Positions 1 through 6,349 are shown, counted from the first letter of the stretch. The stretch is DNA of 11,505 bases from Thermococcus sp. (GCA_021160985.1 JAGHBN010000069.1:1-11505), one strand, 5' to 3'. Numbers and translations are program-made. The notes: a model not told the origin generated them from the letters alone.

Positions 1-177
1 AGCGTCAAAGCGGGAGACAACACGATAGTCGCCCAGGCCAGCCTGCCCGAAAACGTCTTTGAAAACTACATCCAGGAGCTCTACAATAAGTACGGTGAAG
101 ACAAGGTCGTCATCTGGACGAAGAGGGTAGAGCCGGTGTTCATTACAAAGAAGGAGTACGTGATCTGGGAGGGTTAA
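1..177 (+). CDS. 3' end of unrecognised protein (58 residues visible)
   Basis: The first reading frame is open from the window edge to a TAA at 175-177, giving the C-terminal 58 residues of a gene that begins upstream. The sequence is acidic/basic and typical of a soluble hyperthermophile protein (contains ENYIQELYNKYGEDKVVIW and ends KKEYVIWEG). I see no membrane segment or recognisable catalytic motif and cannot assign a family. Its stop codon is interleaved with that of the convergent minus-strand gene: the palindrome TTAA at 174-177 provides TAA stops on both strands. That leaves no room for a separate intergenic terminator. Coding is supported by the uninterrupted frame and by codon use matching the neighbours. 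Confidence 0.7.
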   Translation, partial: SVKAGDNTIVAQASLPENVFENYIQELYNKYGEDKVVIWTKRVEPVFITKKEYVIWEG

Positions 178-578
178 TCCCTCACTATTTTTACATCCTC
201 CAGCCTTTTTAACCCCTCTTTTTTCGCCGTTTTAACAATACCGGGCATGAACTCCCTCATGGGTTTAAGGAGGATCGCCTCCACGCGCTCGAAGCCGAGC
301 TTCTTCAGGGCAAAAGCCCTGTGGTGGCCGTCTATGAGGTAGTACCTGCCCTCATACGGAATCACTATTATTGGAGCATCGTACCCGTGCTTTATCTCCT
401 GGATAACCACGAGAAGTTTGCCCTCACTCAGCTCCGCCTGGGTGGGGACGACTCCATCCAGGGGGACAAAATCCCTCTCAAGTCCAAGTTCAATGCCGTA
501 TATCGCTTCATACTCCCGTTTTATCCTCTCCGCGCGTTTAAAAGCCCCCTGCCTAGTTATGAGGATTATTTTACCCAA
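174..578 (-). CDS. ParB/sulfiredoxin-fold (SerK-like) small protein
   Basis: This encodes a 134-residue protein. Two features place it in the ParB/Srx-like superfamily: an N-terminal FVPLDGVVPTQAEL stretch (about 37-50), resembling the ParB 'substrate box', and the signature IDGHHRAFALKKLG at about 82-95. In this superfamily the DGHHR segment binds nucleotide phosphate. Archaeal members include the ADP-dependent free serine kinase SerK of Thermococcus, but this protein is much shorter, so SerK activity is only a possibility. No helix-turn-helix follows the ParB-like domain, which argues against chromosome partitioning. The start is TTG at 578-576, overlapping the stop of the upstream methyltransferase gene by 8 bp, with a GGGGTGTGAAGG purine-rich stretch just before it. 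It is the last gene of the minus-strand cluster. The specific function is unknown. Confidence 0.8.
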   Translation of the reverse strand: MGKIILITRQGAFKRAERIKREYEAIYGIELGLERDFVPLDGVVPTQAELSEGKLLVVIQEIKHGYDAPIIVIPYEGRYYLIDGHHRAFALKKLGFERVEAILLKPMREFMPGIVKTAKKEGLKRLEDVKIVRD

Positions 579-1243
579 CCTTCACACCCCTAACAGCGAT
601 AAACGCGGCCAGTTTTTTGCACCGTTTGTGGCATTTTCTATCCACTTTTTCTGCGAGACCAAGGAATGGCCAGAAAGAAGGGAAGAATATAACCCCTGCG
701 CTCTCCACGTCTCTAAAACCAGCGTTTTTCAGGAGAGTTTCCAGCTCGTCGGGAGTGTAAAAACGGGCGTAGCGGTAGGCCGTCTCGACGAAGAGGCTCT
801 TCAGGCGCTTGAAGAAGAACCACGCGCTTCTCCCGTTCATGGTGCCGATAAACCTCCCCTCCCGGTTTGAGGATGCGGTGTATCTCGGCGATTACCCTCC
901 CGGGTTTGTGGATAAATTCAAACATCGTGACGCTCAGCACGAGGCCGAAGCTCCCATCGGGAAAGGGCAGCGAGTAGGCGTCGCCTTTGATGCAGTTAAG
1001 GCCCTTCGAACGCGCTATTTTCAGCATCTCCTCGCTGGCGTCTAGGCCTATGACATCGAAACCTCGCTTTTTGAGCTCAAGGGTGTAGTTCCCGGTGCCG
1101 CAACCCAGATCCAATGCCTTACCAGATTTTGTGAGGAGCATCGAAAATACTAGCCATTTCTCAACCCTGTTCACGTACCGGCCGGTTTTTGTCCGATACC
1201 AGTCGTCATAACGTCCGGCTATCTTGTTGAAGTACTCGGCCAT
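571..1243 (-). pseudogene. Class I SAM-dependent methyltransferase, apparent one-base frameshift
   Basis: The 5' frame (1243 down) encodes a Rossmann-fold methyltransferase: motif I LDLGCGTGNYTLELKKRG (about 45-61), the acidic residue after beta-2 in IGLDASEEML, GDAYSLPFPDGSFG, and HRILKPGG (about 122-129). After PGG this frame turns into an arginine-rich nonsense tail and stops at 713. The missing C-terminal half lies in another frame (from about 855 to a TAA at 573-571): RFIGTMNGRSAWFFFKR, then YTPDELETLLKNAGFRDVE, a standard methyltransferase C-terminus. Removing one C from the CCCC run at 856-859 joins both into about 223 residues, the usual family length. This is either a sequencing error or a recent inactivating mutation. 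The substrate cannot be told. ATG at 1243-1241 directly abuts the upstream TGA (TGAATG), so the gene is translationally coupled within the cluster. Confidence 0.85.
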
Positions 1244-1524
1244 TCAGACCCCCATCTTGCCCTCTATGGTGAGGGGTTTGTCCACTCTGTCATCTGTCTT
1301 CAGGTTTATGACGACGCGCTTTGCACCGGCATTGAGCGTAGCCTCGTGGCACTTCTTCACAAGCTCAAGAATCTCTTCCAGGGAACCCTCTACCACAGTC
1401 CCCATAGGACAGACGTGGTACTTTAAACCGCTGGCCTTGATGACCTCAATGACGGGTTCAAGGTACTTTCCAACGCCCGGACTCCCTGTCCCGAGGGGAA
1501 GAGGCAGAGCTCCGCTACCGCCAT
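1244..1524 (-). CDS. MTH1187/YkoF-type thiamine-binding family protein (apparent frameshift near N-terminus)
   Basis: A protein of about 93 residues of the MTH1187 family (Pfam thiamine-binding, DUF77), a small ferredoxin-like-fold oligomer related to the thiamine-binding protein YkoF. Key segments are PLGTGSPGVGKYLEPVIEVI, HVCPMGTVVEGSLEEILELV, CHEATLNAGAKRV and LKTDDR. Family members begin with an AEL-x3-PLGT stretch. Here the ATG at 1524-1522, directly after the MoaD-like stop (TGAATG), gives MAVAELCLFP and then loses the frame. Adding one base to the GGGG run at 1495-1498 restores MAVAELCLFPLGTGSPGVG. Read without correction, only a TTG at 1528-1526 followed by an unrelated MNGGSGALPL start is available. 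I therefore infer a one-base deletion or sequence error. The biological ligand is uncertain; thiamine or hydroxymethylpyrimidine binding is known for YkoF relatives. Confidence 0.85.
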
Positions 1525-1806
1525 TCAACCGCCCCCCGCGGGCGGGAAGATATGTACCTCATCGTCCTCGTGGAGTTCTGTATCCAGCCCCTTCAGGTGA
1601 AGGATGTTGTGGCCGTTCACGAGAATCATCCCGTCCACAGGCTTGCCTTCTCCCACTCGCGGGCTTTCAAGGAGCTGTCTTTTGAGTTCGGGACTGTACT
1701 TTTCGGCAAGATACTCAATGAGCTCCCTTACAGTCCTCACCCCGTGAACCTCGACCTCCTTTTTACCGACCATCTCGCGGAACGTGGCATAGAACTTCAC
1801 CTTCAT
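1525..1806 (-). CDS. MoaD/ThiS-like ubiquitin-fold sulfur carrier
   Basis: A 93-residue beta-grasp protein: MKVKFYATFREMVGKKEVEV, then TVRELIEYLAEKY, a VDGMILVNGHNI strand and LHEDDEVHIFPP, ending in AGGG. MoaD-family proteins end in Gly-Gly, which is adenylated and thiocarboxylated to carry sulfur for molybdopterin/tungstopterin synthesis. In archaea some relatives (SAMPs) are also conjugated to proteins. This one has three terminal glycines. I chose ATG at 1806-1804 over the upstream GTG at 1815 because AGGTGG lies just upstream with normal spacing. It heads the minus-strand cluster, directly coupled (TGAATG) to the MTH1187-family gene. A role in tungsten cofactor synthesis is plausible for Thermococcales but not shown here, since no moaE or moeB is visible. 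Confidence 0.9.
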   Translation of the reverse strand: MKVKFYATFREMVGKKEVEVHGVRTVRELIEYLAEKYSPELKRQLLESPRVGEGKPVDGMILVNGHNILHLKGLDTELHEDDEVHIFPPAGGG

Positions 1807-1830
1807 TAGGCCCACCTAAGGATGTTTGAA

Positions 1831-1846
1831 GGAAAGCCTTAAATCG
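1831..1846. promoter_or_regulatory. Possible shared TATA region between divergent genes
   Basis: The 62-bp gap between the MoaD-like gene (minus) and the 1869 gene (plus) contains a single good AT-rich box, GGAAAGCCTTAAATCG. On the plus strand it reads as purine-rich BRE plus CTTAAAT about 25-30 bp before the start. On the minus strand the same bases read ATTTAAGG about 30-35 bp before the MoaD-like ATG. The near-palindromic TTTAAG/CTTAAA core could serve both directions. This is inferred from spacing only. Confidence 0.35.
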
Positions 1847-1868
1847 TTTCCGTTTAATTTACTTCGTC

Positions 1869-2618
1869 ATGGTTAAGCTAATCGTGGAACCCCCCGAGTA
1901 CTATCCCGTTGTAGAGAAGTTCTTCGCTGACGGGCTTGTGGAAGCCCTGGAGGCCCTTGGGGTAGACATTGTGAGCATGAAGGCTGGAGTAAATGAGGTT
2001 AAGGATAGAATAGTGGTTGGATTCATAATAGAGCTTACCAAACCCGAGGCATTCCCCACCCTTGAACTCGAGACCATCATTTCGGCAGTTCTGGAAAAGC
2101 TTGCAGGGGACGCTACAAAGAGGCTGGGCAAGTTATACAACGCAACATTTGAAGTCGCAGGTTTTAAGCTCGTAGAATCCCACCGCGTTCAAAAGAACCG
2201 GGAGACAAAGCTCATTGTAAACGCCCCGGACGACATGAGAAGAAACCTCGAACGCCTCGGCAAGGGGCTGGCCATTTACCTGAAGGACAGGAATGTGGAT
2301 TTTTCAGCCCTGACCATCAACGTCCCGAAAGACGGGCGGCCAAAGGCAATAGTTGCCCTTCTCCTGCAGAATCCAACCCACCCCCTCGAAAAAGAGAGGA
2401 TATCAAGAAGCATCACCCCAAAGGTGCGGTCTTACCTTGGAACGCTCAACATGGAATACCTCCGCGTCGAGGTGAAAGTGCTCGACCCGGACGACAAAAA
2501 GGACTCCCTCGTGTTTGGGGACTGGAAAAATACCAGGGAAGTTGCAGAGGGAGATAAGAAAGACGAAACCGTCAAAGAGGTTCTGGGGGCCTTCGGGGAG
2601 AAGTTTCCCGAGCTCTAA
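1869..2618 (+). CDS. Unrecognised 249-residue archaeal protein with probable internal duplication
   Basis: The ATG start follows a short leader. The protein is soluble, with no signal peptide, membrane segment or metal motif, and I do not recognise its family. The two halves resemble each other. The N-terminal half starts with KLIVEPPEYYP, then ALEALGVDI, IVVGFIIELTKPEAFPTLE, a helix ending KLAGDATKRLGKLYNATFE and FKLVE. The C-terminal half has KLIVNAPDD, YLKDRNVDF, AIVALLLQNPTHPLEKE, a helix ending ITPKVRSYLGTLNMEYL and VEVKVLD. Each half would be an alpha/beta unit of about 100 residues. The last 30 residues are charged (GDKKDETVKEV). Its 3' end overlaps the convergent adenylate kinase gene by 47 bp. 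No enzymatic role can be proposed from the sequence. Confidence 0.85.
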   Translation: MVKLIVEPPEYYPVVEKFFADGLVEALEALGVDIVSMKAGVNEVKDRIVVGFIIELTKPEAFPTLELETIISAVLEKLAGDATKRLGKLYNATFEVAGFKLVESHRVQKNRETKLIVNAPDDMRRNLERLGKGLAIYLKDRNVDFSALTINVPKDGRPKAIVALLLQNPTHPLEKERISRSITPKVRSYLGTLNMEYLRVEVKVLDPDDKKDSLVFGDWKNTREVAEGDKKDETVKEVLGAFGEKFPEL

Positions 2619-3255
2619 TGTAGTCCAGGAGAGGCCTTATTCTCTCCCAGACCTCTTCTATGGAACCGTGCCCGTCAATCCTCACGTAGAGGCCGTGCCT
2701 TTTGTAGAACTTTATTATCGGTGCCATGTTGCTTATGTAGAGGTCGTATCTCCTCTCAACAACATCCCTCCTGTCGTCCTCCCTCTGAATCAGCTCGGCG
2801 CCGCAAACGTCGCATTTCCCTGGGACTTTTGGGGGGCTGTATTTCACGTGGTACACCGCCCCGCACCTGGGACATATCCTCCTCCCGGCAATTCGTTCGA
2901 TGCTCTCCTCCTTGGAGATGAATATCTCCATCGCCAGGTCGAGGACTATCCCGTGGTCGTAGAGGTAGTTCTCAAGGGTGAGAACCTGCTCGGCGGTCCT
3001 CGGGTAGCCGTCTATTATGAAGTTCTGTCTGGCCCTTCTCAGCCTCGAGATAACCAGCGTGTTGACAACGGTATCGGGTATCAGGTCGCCCCTCGCCAGG
3101 AACCGCCCGAGTTCATTTCCCAGAGCCGTGCCCCGGGCAATCTCAGCACGTATTATATCGCCGGAGGATATGTAGCTCAGCCCGTAGCGATCCACTATTC
3201 TCCTCGAATGGGTTGACTTCCCGCTCCCGGGAGGCCCGAATATCAGGATGTTCAT
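2572..3255 (-). CDS. adk: Adenylate kinase with zinc-finger LID domain
   Basis: A 227-residue adenylate kinase that interconverts ATP + AMP and 2 ADP in the cytoplasm. The P-loop is GPPGSGKST (7-15). The NMP-binding region contains SSGDIIRAEI and GDLIPDTVV, DGYPRT lies at 82-87, and the LID carries a Cys4 zinc site: CPRC at 128-131 and CDVC at 148-151, followed by RRDVVERRYD. This is the bacterial-type long form found in Thermococcales, not the short archaeal AdkA type. ATG at 3255-3253 is preferred over the GTG at 3264 because GGTGA is correctly spaced before it. The C-terminus carries a tail after LLDYIRARE that is rich in Pro and Arg (TSPRRPPEPL) and lies within the 47-bp overlap with the convergent gene. 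It is transcribed divergently from the DUF2258-like gene. Confidence 0.97.
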   Translation of the reverse strand: MNILIFGPPGSGKSTHSRRIVDRYGLSYISSGDIIRAEIARGTALGNELGRFLARGDLIPDTVVNTLVISRLRRARQNFIIDGYPRTAEQVLTLENYLYDHGIVLDLAMEIFISKEESIERIAGRRICPRCGAVYHVKYSPPKVPGKCDVCGAELIQREDDRRDVVERRYDLYISNMAPIIKFYKRHGLYVRIDGHGSIEEVWERIRPLLDYIRARETSPRRPPEPL

Positions 3256-3271
3256 TTTTCTCACCGTTAGT

Positions 3272-3296
3272 TATTTATCTTCCGAAGGCTAAAATA
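3272..3296. promoter_or_regulatory. Divergent adk / DUF2258-like promoters
   Basis: In the 56-bp gap, TATTTAT (3272-3278) lies about 35-40 bp before the plus-strand ATG at 3312. On the minus strand TATTTTAG (complement of 3289-3296) lies about 35-40 bp before the adk ATG. The two core promoters face each other and nearly overlap, so the two genes may compete for TFB/TBP. Inferred from TATA sequence and spacing only. Confidence 0.45.
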
Positions 3297-3311
3297 CTTG
3301 TGGTGATGGCC

Positions 3312-3758
3312 ATGCGCCTGAGCACGGGGTTTGTGAGGGCCTCCGGCTACGCCCGCAAGGTGAGGCGTGTCCTCTTTGCCCTGACGCGGGGAAAGGTTGA
3401 TCCAAAGGAGGTAGTCAGAGCCGCTGGCGAGCTAAACCAGCGTATTTTTGAAAAGCTGGGAGAACTGGGAGTCGAAAAGAGCGACGTTATACGGATAACG
3501 GTGCCCTTCACCATTGAGGAAGGAAGAATCGAGTGGGACTACGAAAACCTGAAGATAGAGGTTTACAAGAAGAGCGAGGAGGAAAAGCTTGCAATGGCAA
3601 TGGAGGAGATCGAAGAGCGCGAGATAGCCCTTGAGGAGAAGATAAAAGAGCTTGAAGAGCTGGCACTACAGCTAAGGGAGACCAGCGAGAAAATACTGGG
3701 GAAGCTGGAGGAGCTCAAGCAGGAACACACCTCGCTGAAACTCAGGGTGGAGGAATGA
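3312..3758 (+). CDS. DUF2258-like protein with C-terminal coiled coil
   Basis: A 148-residue protein. The N-terminal domain (RLSTGFVRASGYARKVRRVL, then VVRAAGELNQRIFEKL, DVIRITVPFTIEEGRIEWDY and LKIEVYKK) matches my recollection of the archaeal DUF2258 family, whose function is unknown. From about residue 90 to the end it is an uninterrupted Glu/Lys/Leu-rich heptad region (for example EEIEEREIALEEKIKELEEL) that should form a long coiled coil and oligomerise. I chose ATG at 3312 because GGTGAT ends 4 bases upstream; the in-frame ATG at 3306 lies inside that ribosome-binding site. It has its own promoter, diverges from adk and ends before a candidate terminator shared with pyk. The family name is moderately sure; no function can be given. 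Confidence 0.88.
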   Translation: MRLSTGFVRASGYARKVRRVLFALTRGKVDPKEVVRAAGELNQRIFEKLGELGVEKSDVIRITVPFTIEEGRIEWDYENLKIEVYKKSEEEKLAMAMEEIEEREIALEEKIKELEELALQLRETSEKILGKLEELKQEHTSLKLRVEE

Positions 3759-3764
3759 AGAGAG

Positions 3765-3773
3765 AAAAATAAA
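3765..3773 (-). terminator. Candidate pyk terminator (T-rich on minus strand)
   Basis: Read on the minus strand, about 50 bases after the pyk stop, the sequence is TTTATTTTTCTCTC. A run of T is the main signal for archaeal intrinsic termination. It lies just beyond the GC-rich palindrome at 3800-3814. Confidence 0.45.
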
Positions 3774-3799
3774 CGCGGGCAGGCATGGGAGGTGCAAGT

Positions 3800-3821
3800 G
3801 GGGCCCCAGGCCCCTATTTTT
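3800..3821 (+). terminator. Hairpin plus T-run terminator after DUF2258-like gene
   Basis: GGGGCC (3800-3805) and GGCCCC (3809-3814) form a perfect 6-bp stem with a CCA loop, followed at once by TATTTTT (3815-3821). This is a textbook intrinsic terminator for the plus strand. It lies 41 bp after the DUF2258-like stop and directly before the convergent pyk stop codon. In archaea the T-run is the essential part and the hairpin is optional. Confidence 0.5.
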
Positions 3822-3824
3822 GAA

Positions 3825-5261
3825 TTAAACGCTGAAGATCCTTATTGTGTTCGTCCCCACCGTTCTTCCGATGGGCGTTCCCTTAGTCAGCAGGACGGTA
3901 TCACCTTCCTTAACGAGGCCCAGCCCCCTTATCATGGCGAGTATCTCATCCTCGGTTGTCGAATCCACCACAAAGGGGTAGACACCGTATGAGAATACCA
4001 GCGTCTTGGCAACCCATTCGTCAGTCGTAAACGCCAGTATCCACTGTTTCGGCCTGAAACGCGAAATCAGCCTCGCGGTTTCACCGCTCCTCGTCGGAGT
4101 GAGTATGTACTTGATGTTAATCGAAGTCAGTGCCTCTATGATGCTCCTTGCTATGGCGTCCTTTATTCTGCCTCCCCTCGGAACCCCCCTCTTGAGCTCC
4201 GACATCTTCCACTGCGCTGTCCGCTCCAGCCACATCGAATCCCTGTAAACCTCGGTAGTTCTCGCTATCTTGGCCATCATCCTGACGGCATCGACCGGAT
4301 ATTTCCCAACGGCCGTTTCCTCTGAAAGCATCACGGCATCGGTGCCATCGAGTATTGCGTTTGCCACGTCGGTAACCTCCGCCCTGGTAGGAAGCTTCTC
4401 AACGGTCATGCTTTCGAGCATCTGGGTGGCTGTTATGACAGGTTTTCCCGCAAGGCTTGCCTTGCTTATGAGCTTTTTCTGGAGAATCGGCAGCCTTTCA
4501 ATGGGCATTTCCACTCCGAGGTCTCCCCTTGCCACCATGATGCCGTCGGCCGCATTTAGGATTTCATCAAAGTTCCTCACGGCGTCAGGGCGTTCAATCT
4601 TGGCTATGATGAATAACCGGCCGTTTCTTTCCTCCACGAATCTCCTTACGTTCAGGATATCGTAGGCAGAACCGACGAAGCTAAGCCCCACAGCGTCTAT
4701 TCCCTGCTCTATGGCGAACTCGAGTATCTCTTTATCCCTCTCAGTTATCGCTTCAACCGGCATTCTCATGCTGGGAACGTTTATGCCCTTGTGAGAGTAG
4801 AGTGTCCCGCCCACAAGCACCTTACAGACCACTTCCTTATCCCGGACCTCTTCAACCCGGAGGGCTATGAAACCGTCGCTGAGGTATATCACATCCCCCT
4901 TGGAGACGAGTTTAGGAAAGTCCTTGAACTGCACCGGGATGACTCCGTCGTAACCCTCGATGTCCTCGGTGGTGAGCCTCACAGTCTGCCAGCGTCTCAG
5001 CGTAATCTGCCCCTTCTGGAGCTTCCCCACCCTTATCTTGACTCCAGGGAGATCGCCCAGAATCGAAACGGGAACGTTGAGCTTTTCGGAAACCTTCCTG
5101 ACAAGGCGTATCGTTTTCTCGTGCTCCTCAAATGTCCCGTGAGAGAAGTTTATCCTCGCGACGCTCATCCCAGCCTTTATGAGGTCAGTTATCGTTTTTC
5201 TATCTCTGGACGCGGGCCCTATTGTGGCAACTATCTTGGTCTTGTGAGTCGGAAGCCTCAT
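3825..5261 (-). CDS. pyk: Pyruvate kinase
   Basis: A 478-residue pyruvate kinase, the last step of glycolysis: phosphoenolpyruvate + ADP to pyruvate + ATP. Visible motifs in order are KIVATIGPASRD (9-20), RINFSHG (36-42), LGDLPGVKIRVG (68-79), the catalytic lysine region IIAKIERPDAV (218-228), MVARGDLGVEMP (242-253), ITATQMLESM (276-285), PTRAEVTDVANAILDGTDAVMLSEETA in pieces from 291, and a C-terminal allosteric-type domain with TRSGETARLISRFRP. Length is normal. The ATG at 5261-5259 has AGGTGG six bases upstream. A TATA-like box lies in the 44-bp gap to the upstream radical-SAM gene, so pyk likely has its own promoter. I did not find an exact copy of the Thermococcales glycolytic motif (TATCAC-N5-GTGATA) near the start. 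Confidence 0.98.
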   Translation of the reverse strand: MRLPTHKTKIVATIGPASRDRKTITDLIKAGMSVARINFSHGTFEEHEKTIRLVRKVSEKLNVPVSILGDLPGVKIRVGKLQKGQITLRRWQTVRLTTEDIEGYDGVIPVQFKDFPKLVSKGDVIYLSDGFIALRVEEVRDKEVVCKVLVGGTLYSHKGINVPSMRMPVEAITERDKEILEFAIEQGIDAVGLSFVGSAYDILNVRRFVEERNGRLFIIAKIERPDAVRNFDEILNAADGIMVARGDLGVEMPIERLPILQKKLISKASLAGKPVITATQMLESMTVEKLPTRAEVTDVANAILDGTDAVMLSEETAVGKYPVDAVRMMAKIARTTEVYRDSMWLERTAQWKMSELKRGVPRGGRIKDAIARSIIEALTSINIKYILTPTRSGETARLISRFRPKQWILAFTTDEWVAKTLVFSYGVYPFVVDSTTEDEILAMIRGLGLVKEGDTVLLTKGTPIGRTVGTNTIRIFSV

Positions 5262-5294
5262 GTTATCCCACCTAATTTCCGGGTTCTCTTCAAC

Positions 5295-5302
5295 CTAAAT
5301 AA
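5295..5302 (-). promoter_or_regulatory. Candidate pyk TATA box
   Basis: Reading the minus strand, TTATTTAG lies about 35 bp before the pyk ATG, followed by the AGGTGG ribosome-binding site at 5273-5268. Spacing predicts a transcript start close to that site. The box is just downstream of the radical-SAM gene stop, so pyk can be transcribed alone or as part of a read-through message. Confidence 0.45.
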
Positions 5303-5305
5303 CGT

Positions 5306-6349
5306 TTATCCCACAAGGGCGTTTTTAAACCCAAGCTCTTCAACGATCTGGGCGGCCTTTCGCTTTTCTTCTTCGCTCAATCCTCTGTCGATTTCGGGGT
5401 ACTCACCTGCCCTGTACTCCGGCCGGTACTGGAACATGACGTTTACCCTGACCTCCTTCCCGAGGTTTTCTCCTATCCACTCAAGCACCGGCCTCGTGCA
5501 GCACTCAATGTGGCCCGGAACGACCAGATGCCGTATCAGGAACTCTGCCCCGTAGTGCTCCTTTGCGAGCAGGAAGTTCCTCGTCACGACCTCCCAGTAC
5601 CCTGGAACCTTTGAGTACTTCCTGGCACAGGCGTTGTTCCCCCATTTGAAGTCGGCCAGGTAGACATCAACAACGCCGTCGAGGAGCCTCATAGCCTCTT
5701 CGCTCATGTACATGTTGGAGTTCCAGACAACCGGAATTGGAACTTTAACGTGTCTCAATGTCTCCAGTATGAAAGGGAGGCTTGGTGTCGGCTCACCACC
5801 GACGAAGTTAACGTTCTTTGCACCCTTTCTGAAGGCCTCCTCTATTTTCAGCGCCATGAACTCGGGAACGTGCTCCACCCCAACGCGGTACTGGCTTATG
5901 TCCCAGTTCTGGCAGAAGACGCAGCGGAAGTTGCAGCCGGAGAAGAAGACGGTGTAAGACGGCACGAGCTCGGGCTCTTCGCCGTAGTGGAGGAAGTCGC
6001 TGGCAACGAGGCTCTCCTTTACGCGGCAGTAGCCAATGCTTTCCCTCCTGTTCACGCGGCATTTTACCTCACACAGCGTGCAGGCTTCCAGAATTCTGTC
6101 CGCTATTAGTGCCTTCAGGTCTAGAAGGCTCTTTTCGGGATTCTCCTCAACCTTACCTTTCCTGAGTCTGGCCATGCCAGTTTCGTGTGCCTGCCACAGG
6201 TCTTCAAGCGGCCAGTCCTCTTCAAAATCCACTGAAACCTTTTTTGCAACGAGGAAACCGGGCTCTTCCTTTCCCCGGAGAATCGAGATATACCTTGGCA
6301 GCGCCCTTTGGGCACCATCATAACCCCGCCTGTAAAGACCGCCCCACAT
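5306..6349 (-). CDS. Radical SAM protein, PflX/COG1313-like
   Basis: A 347-residue radical-SAM enzyme. The iron-sulfur motif is C139-x3-C143-x2-C146 in FFSGCNFRCVFCQNWDIS, with the SAM-binding GGEP at about 184-187 and the downstream strands WNSNMYM, VDVYLADFKWG and FLIRHLVVPGH typical of the pyruvate formate-lyase activase-like branch. Before it is a second cysteine cluster, C90-x2-C93-x3-C97 and C108 (LEACTLCEVKCRVNR, IGYC), as in the PflX-type COG1313 subgroup, and possibly a second cluster site. The protein or substrate it acts on is not known. It sits between archaemetzincin and pyk on the same strand. No ribosome-binding site precedes the ATG, while TTTTAGG lies about 25 bp upstream, so a leaderless message is likely. 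Confidence 0.93.
   Translation of the reverse strand: MWGGLYRRGYDGAQRALPRYISILRGKEEPGFLVAKKVSVDFEEDWPLEDLWQAHETGMARLRKGKVEENPEKSLLDLKALIADRILEACTLCEVKCRVNRRESIGYCRVKESLVASDFLHYGEEPELVPSYTVFFSGCNFRCVFCQNWDISQYRVGVEHVPEFMALKIEEAFRKGAKNVNFVGGEPTPSLPFILETLRHVKVPIPVVWNSNMYMSEEAMRLLDGVVDVYLADFKWGNNACARKYSKVPGYWEVVTRNFLLAKEHYGAEFLIRHLVVPGHIECCTRPVLEWIGENLGKEVRVNVMFQYRPEYRAGEYPEIDRGLSEEEKRKAAQIVEELGFKNALVG

Noticed and set aside
174..578. Chromosome-partitioning ParB with a plasmid or origin context
   Set aside because: It has no helix-turn-helix domain, no parA neighbour and no repeated parS-like sites. The fold similarity alone does not indicate partitioning.
2515..3216. A 233-codon plus-strand open frame opposite adk
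   Set aside because: It is the antisense shadow of adenylate kinase, with a proline-rich nonsense translation and no start signal.
5262..5340. Thermococcales glycolytic motif (Tgr/TrmBL1 site) upstream of pyk
   Set aside because: No TATCAC-N5-GTGATA match is present. TATCCCAC and TTATCCCAC only resemble one half.
4791..5555. A 254-codon plus-strand open frame opposite pyk and the radical-SAM gene
   Set aside because: It spans two clearly identified minus-strand genes and has no family features.
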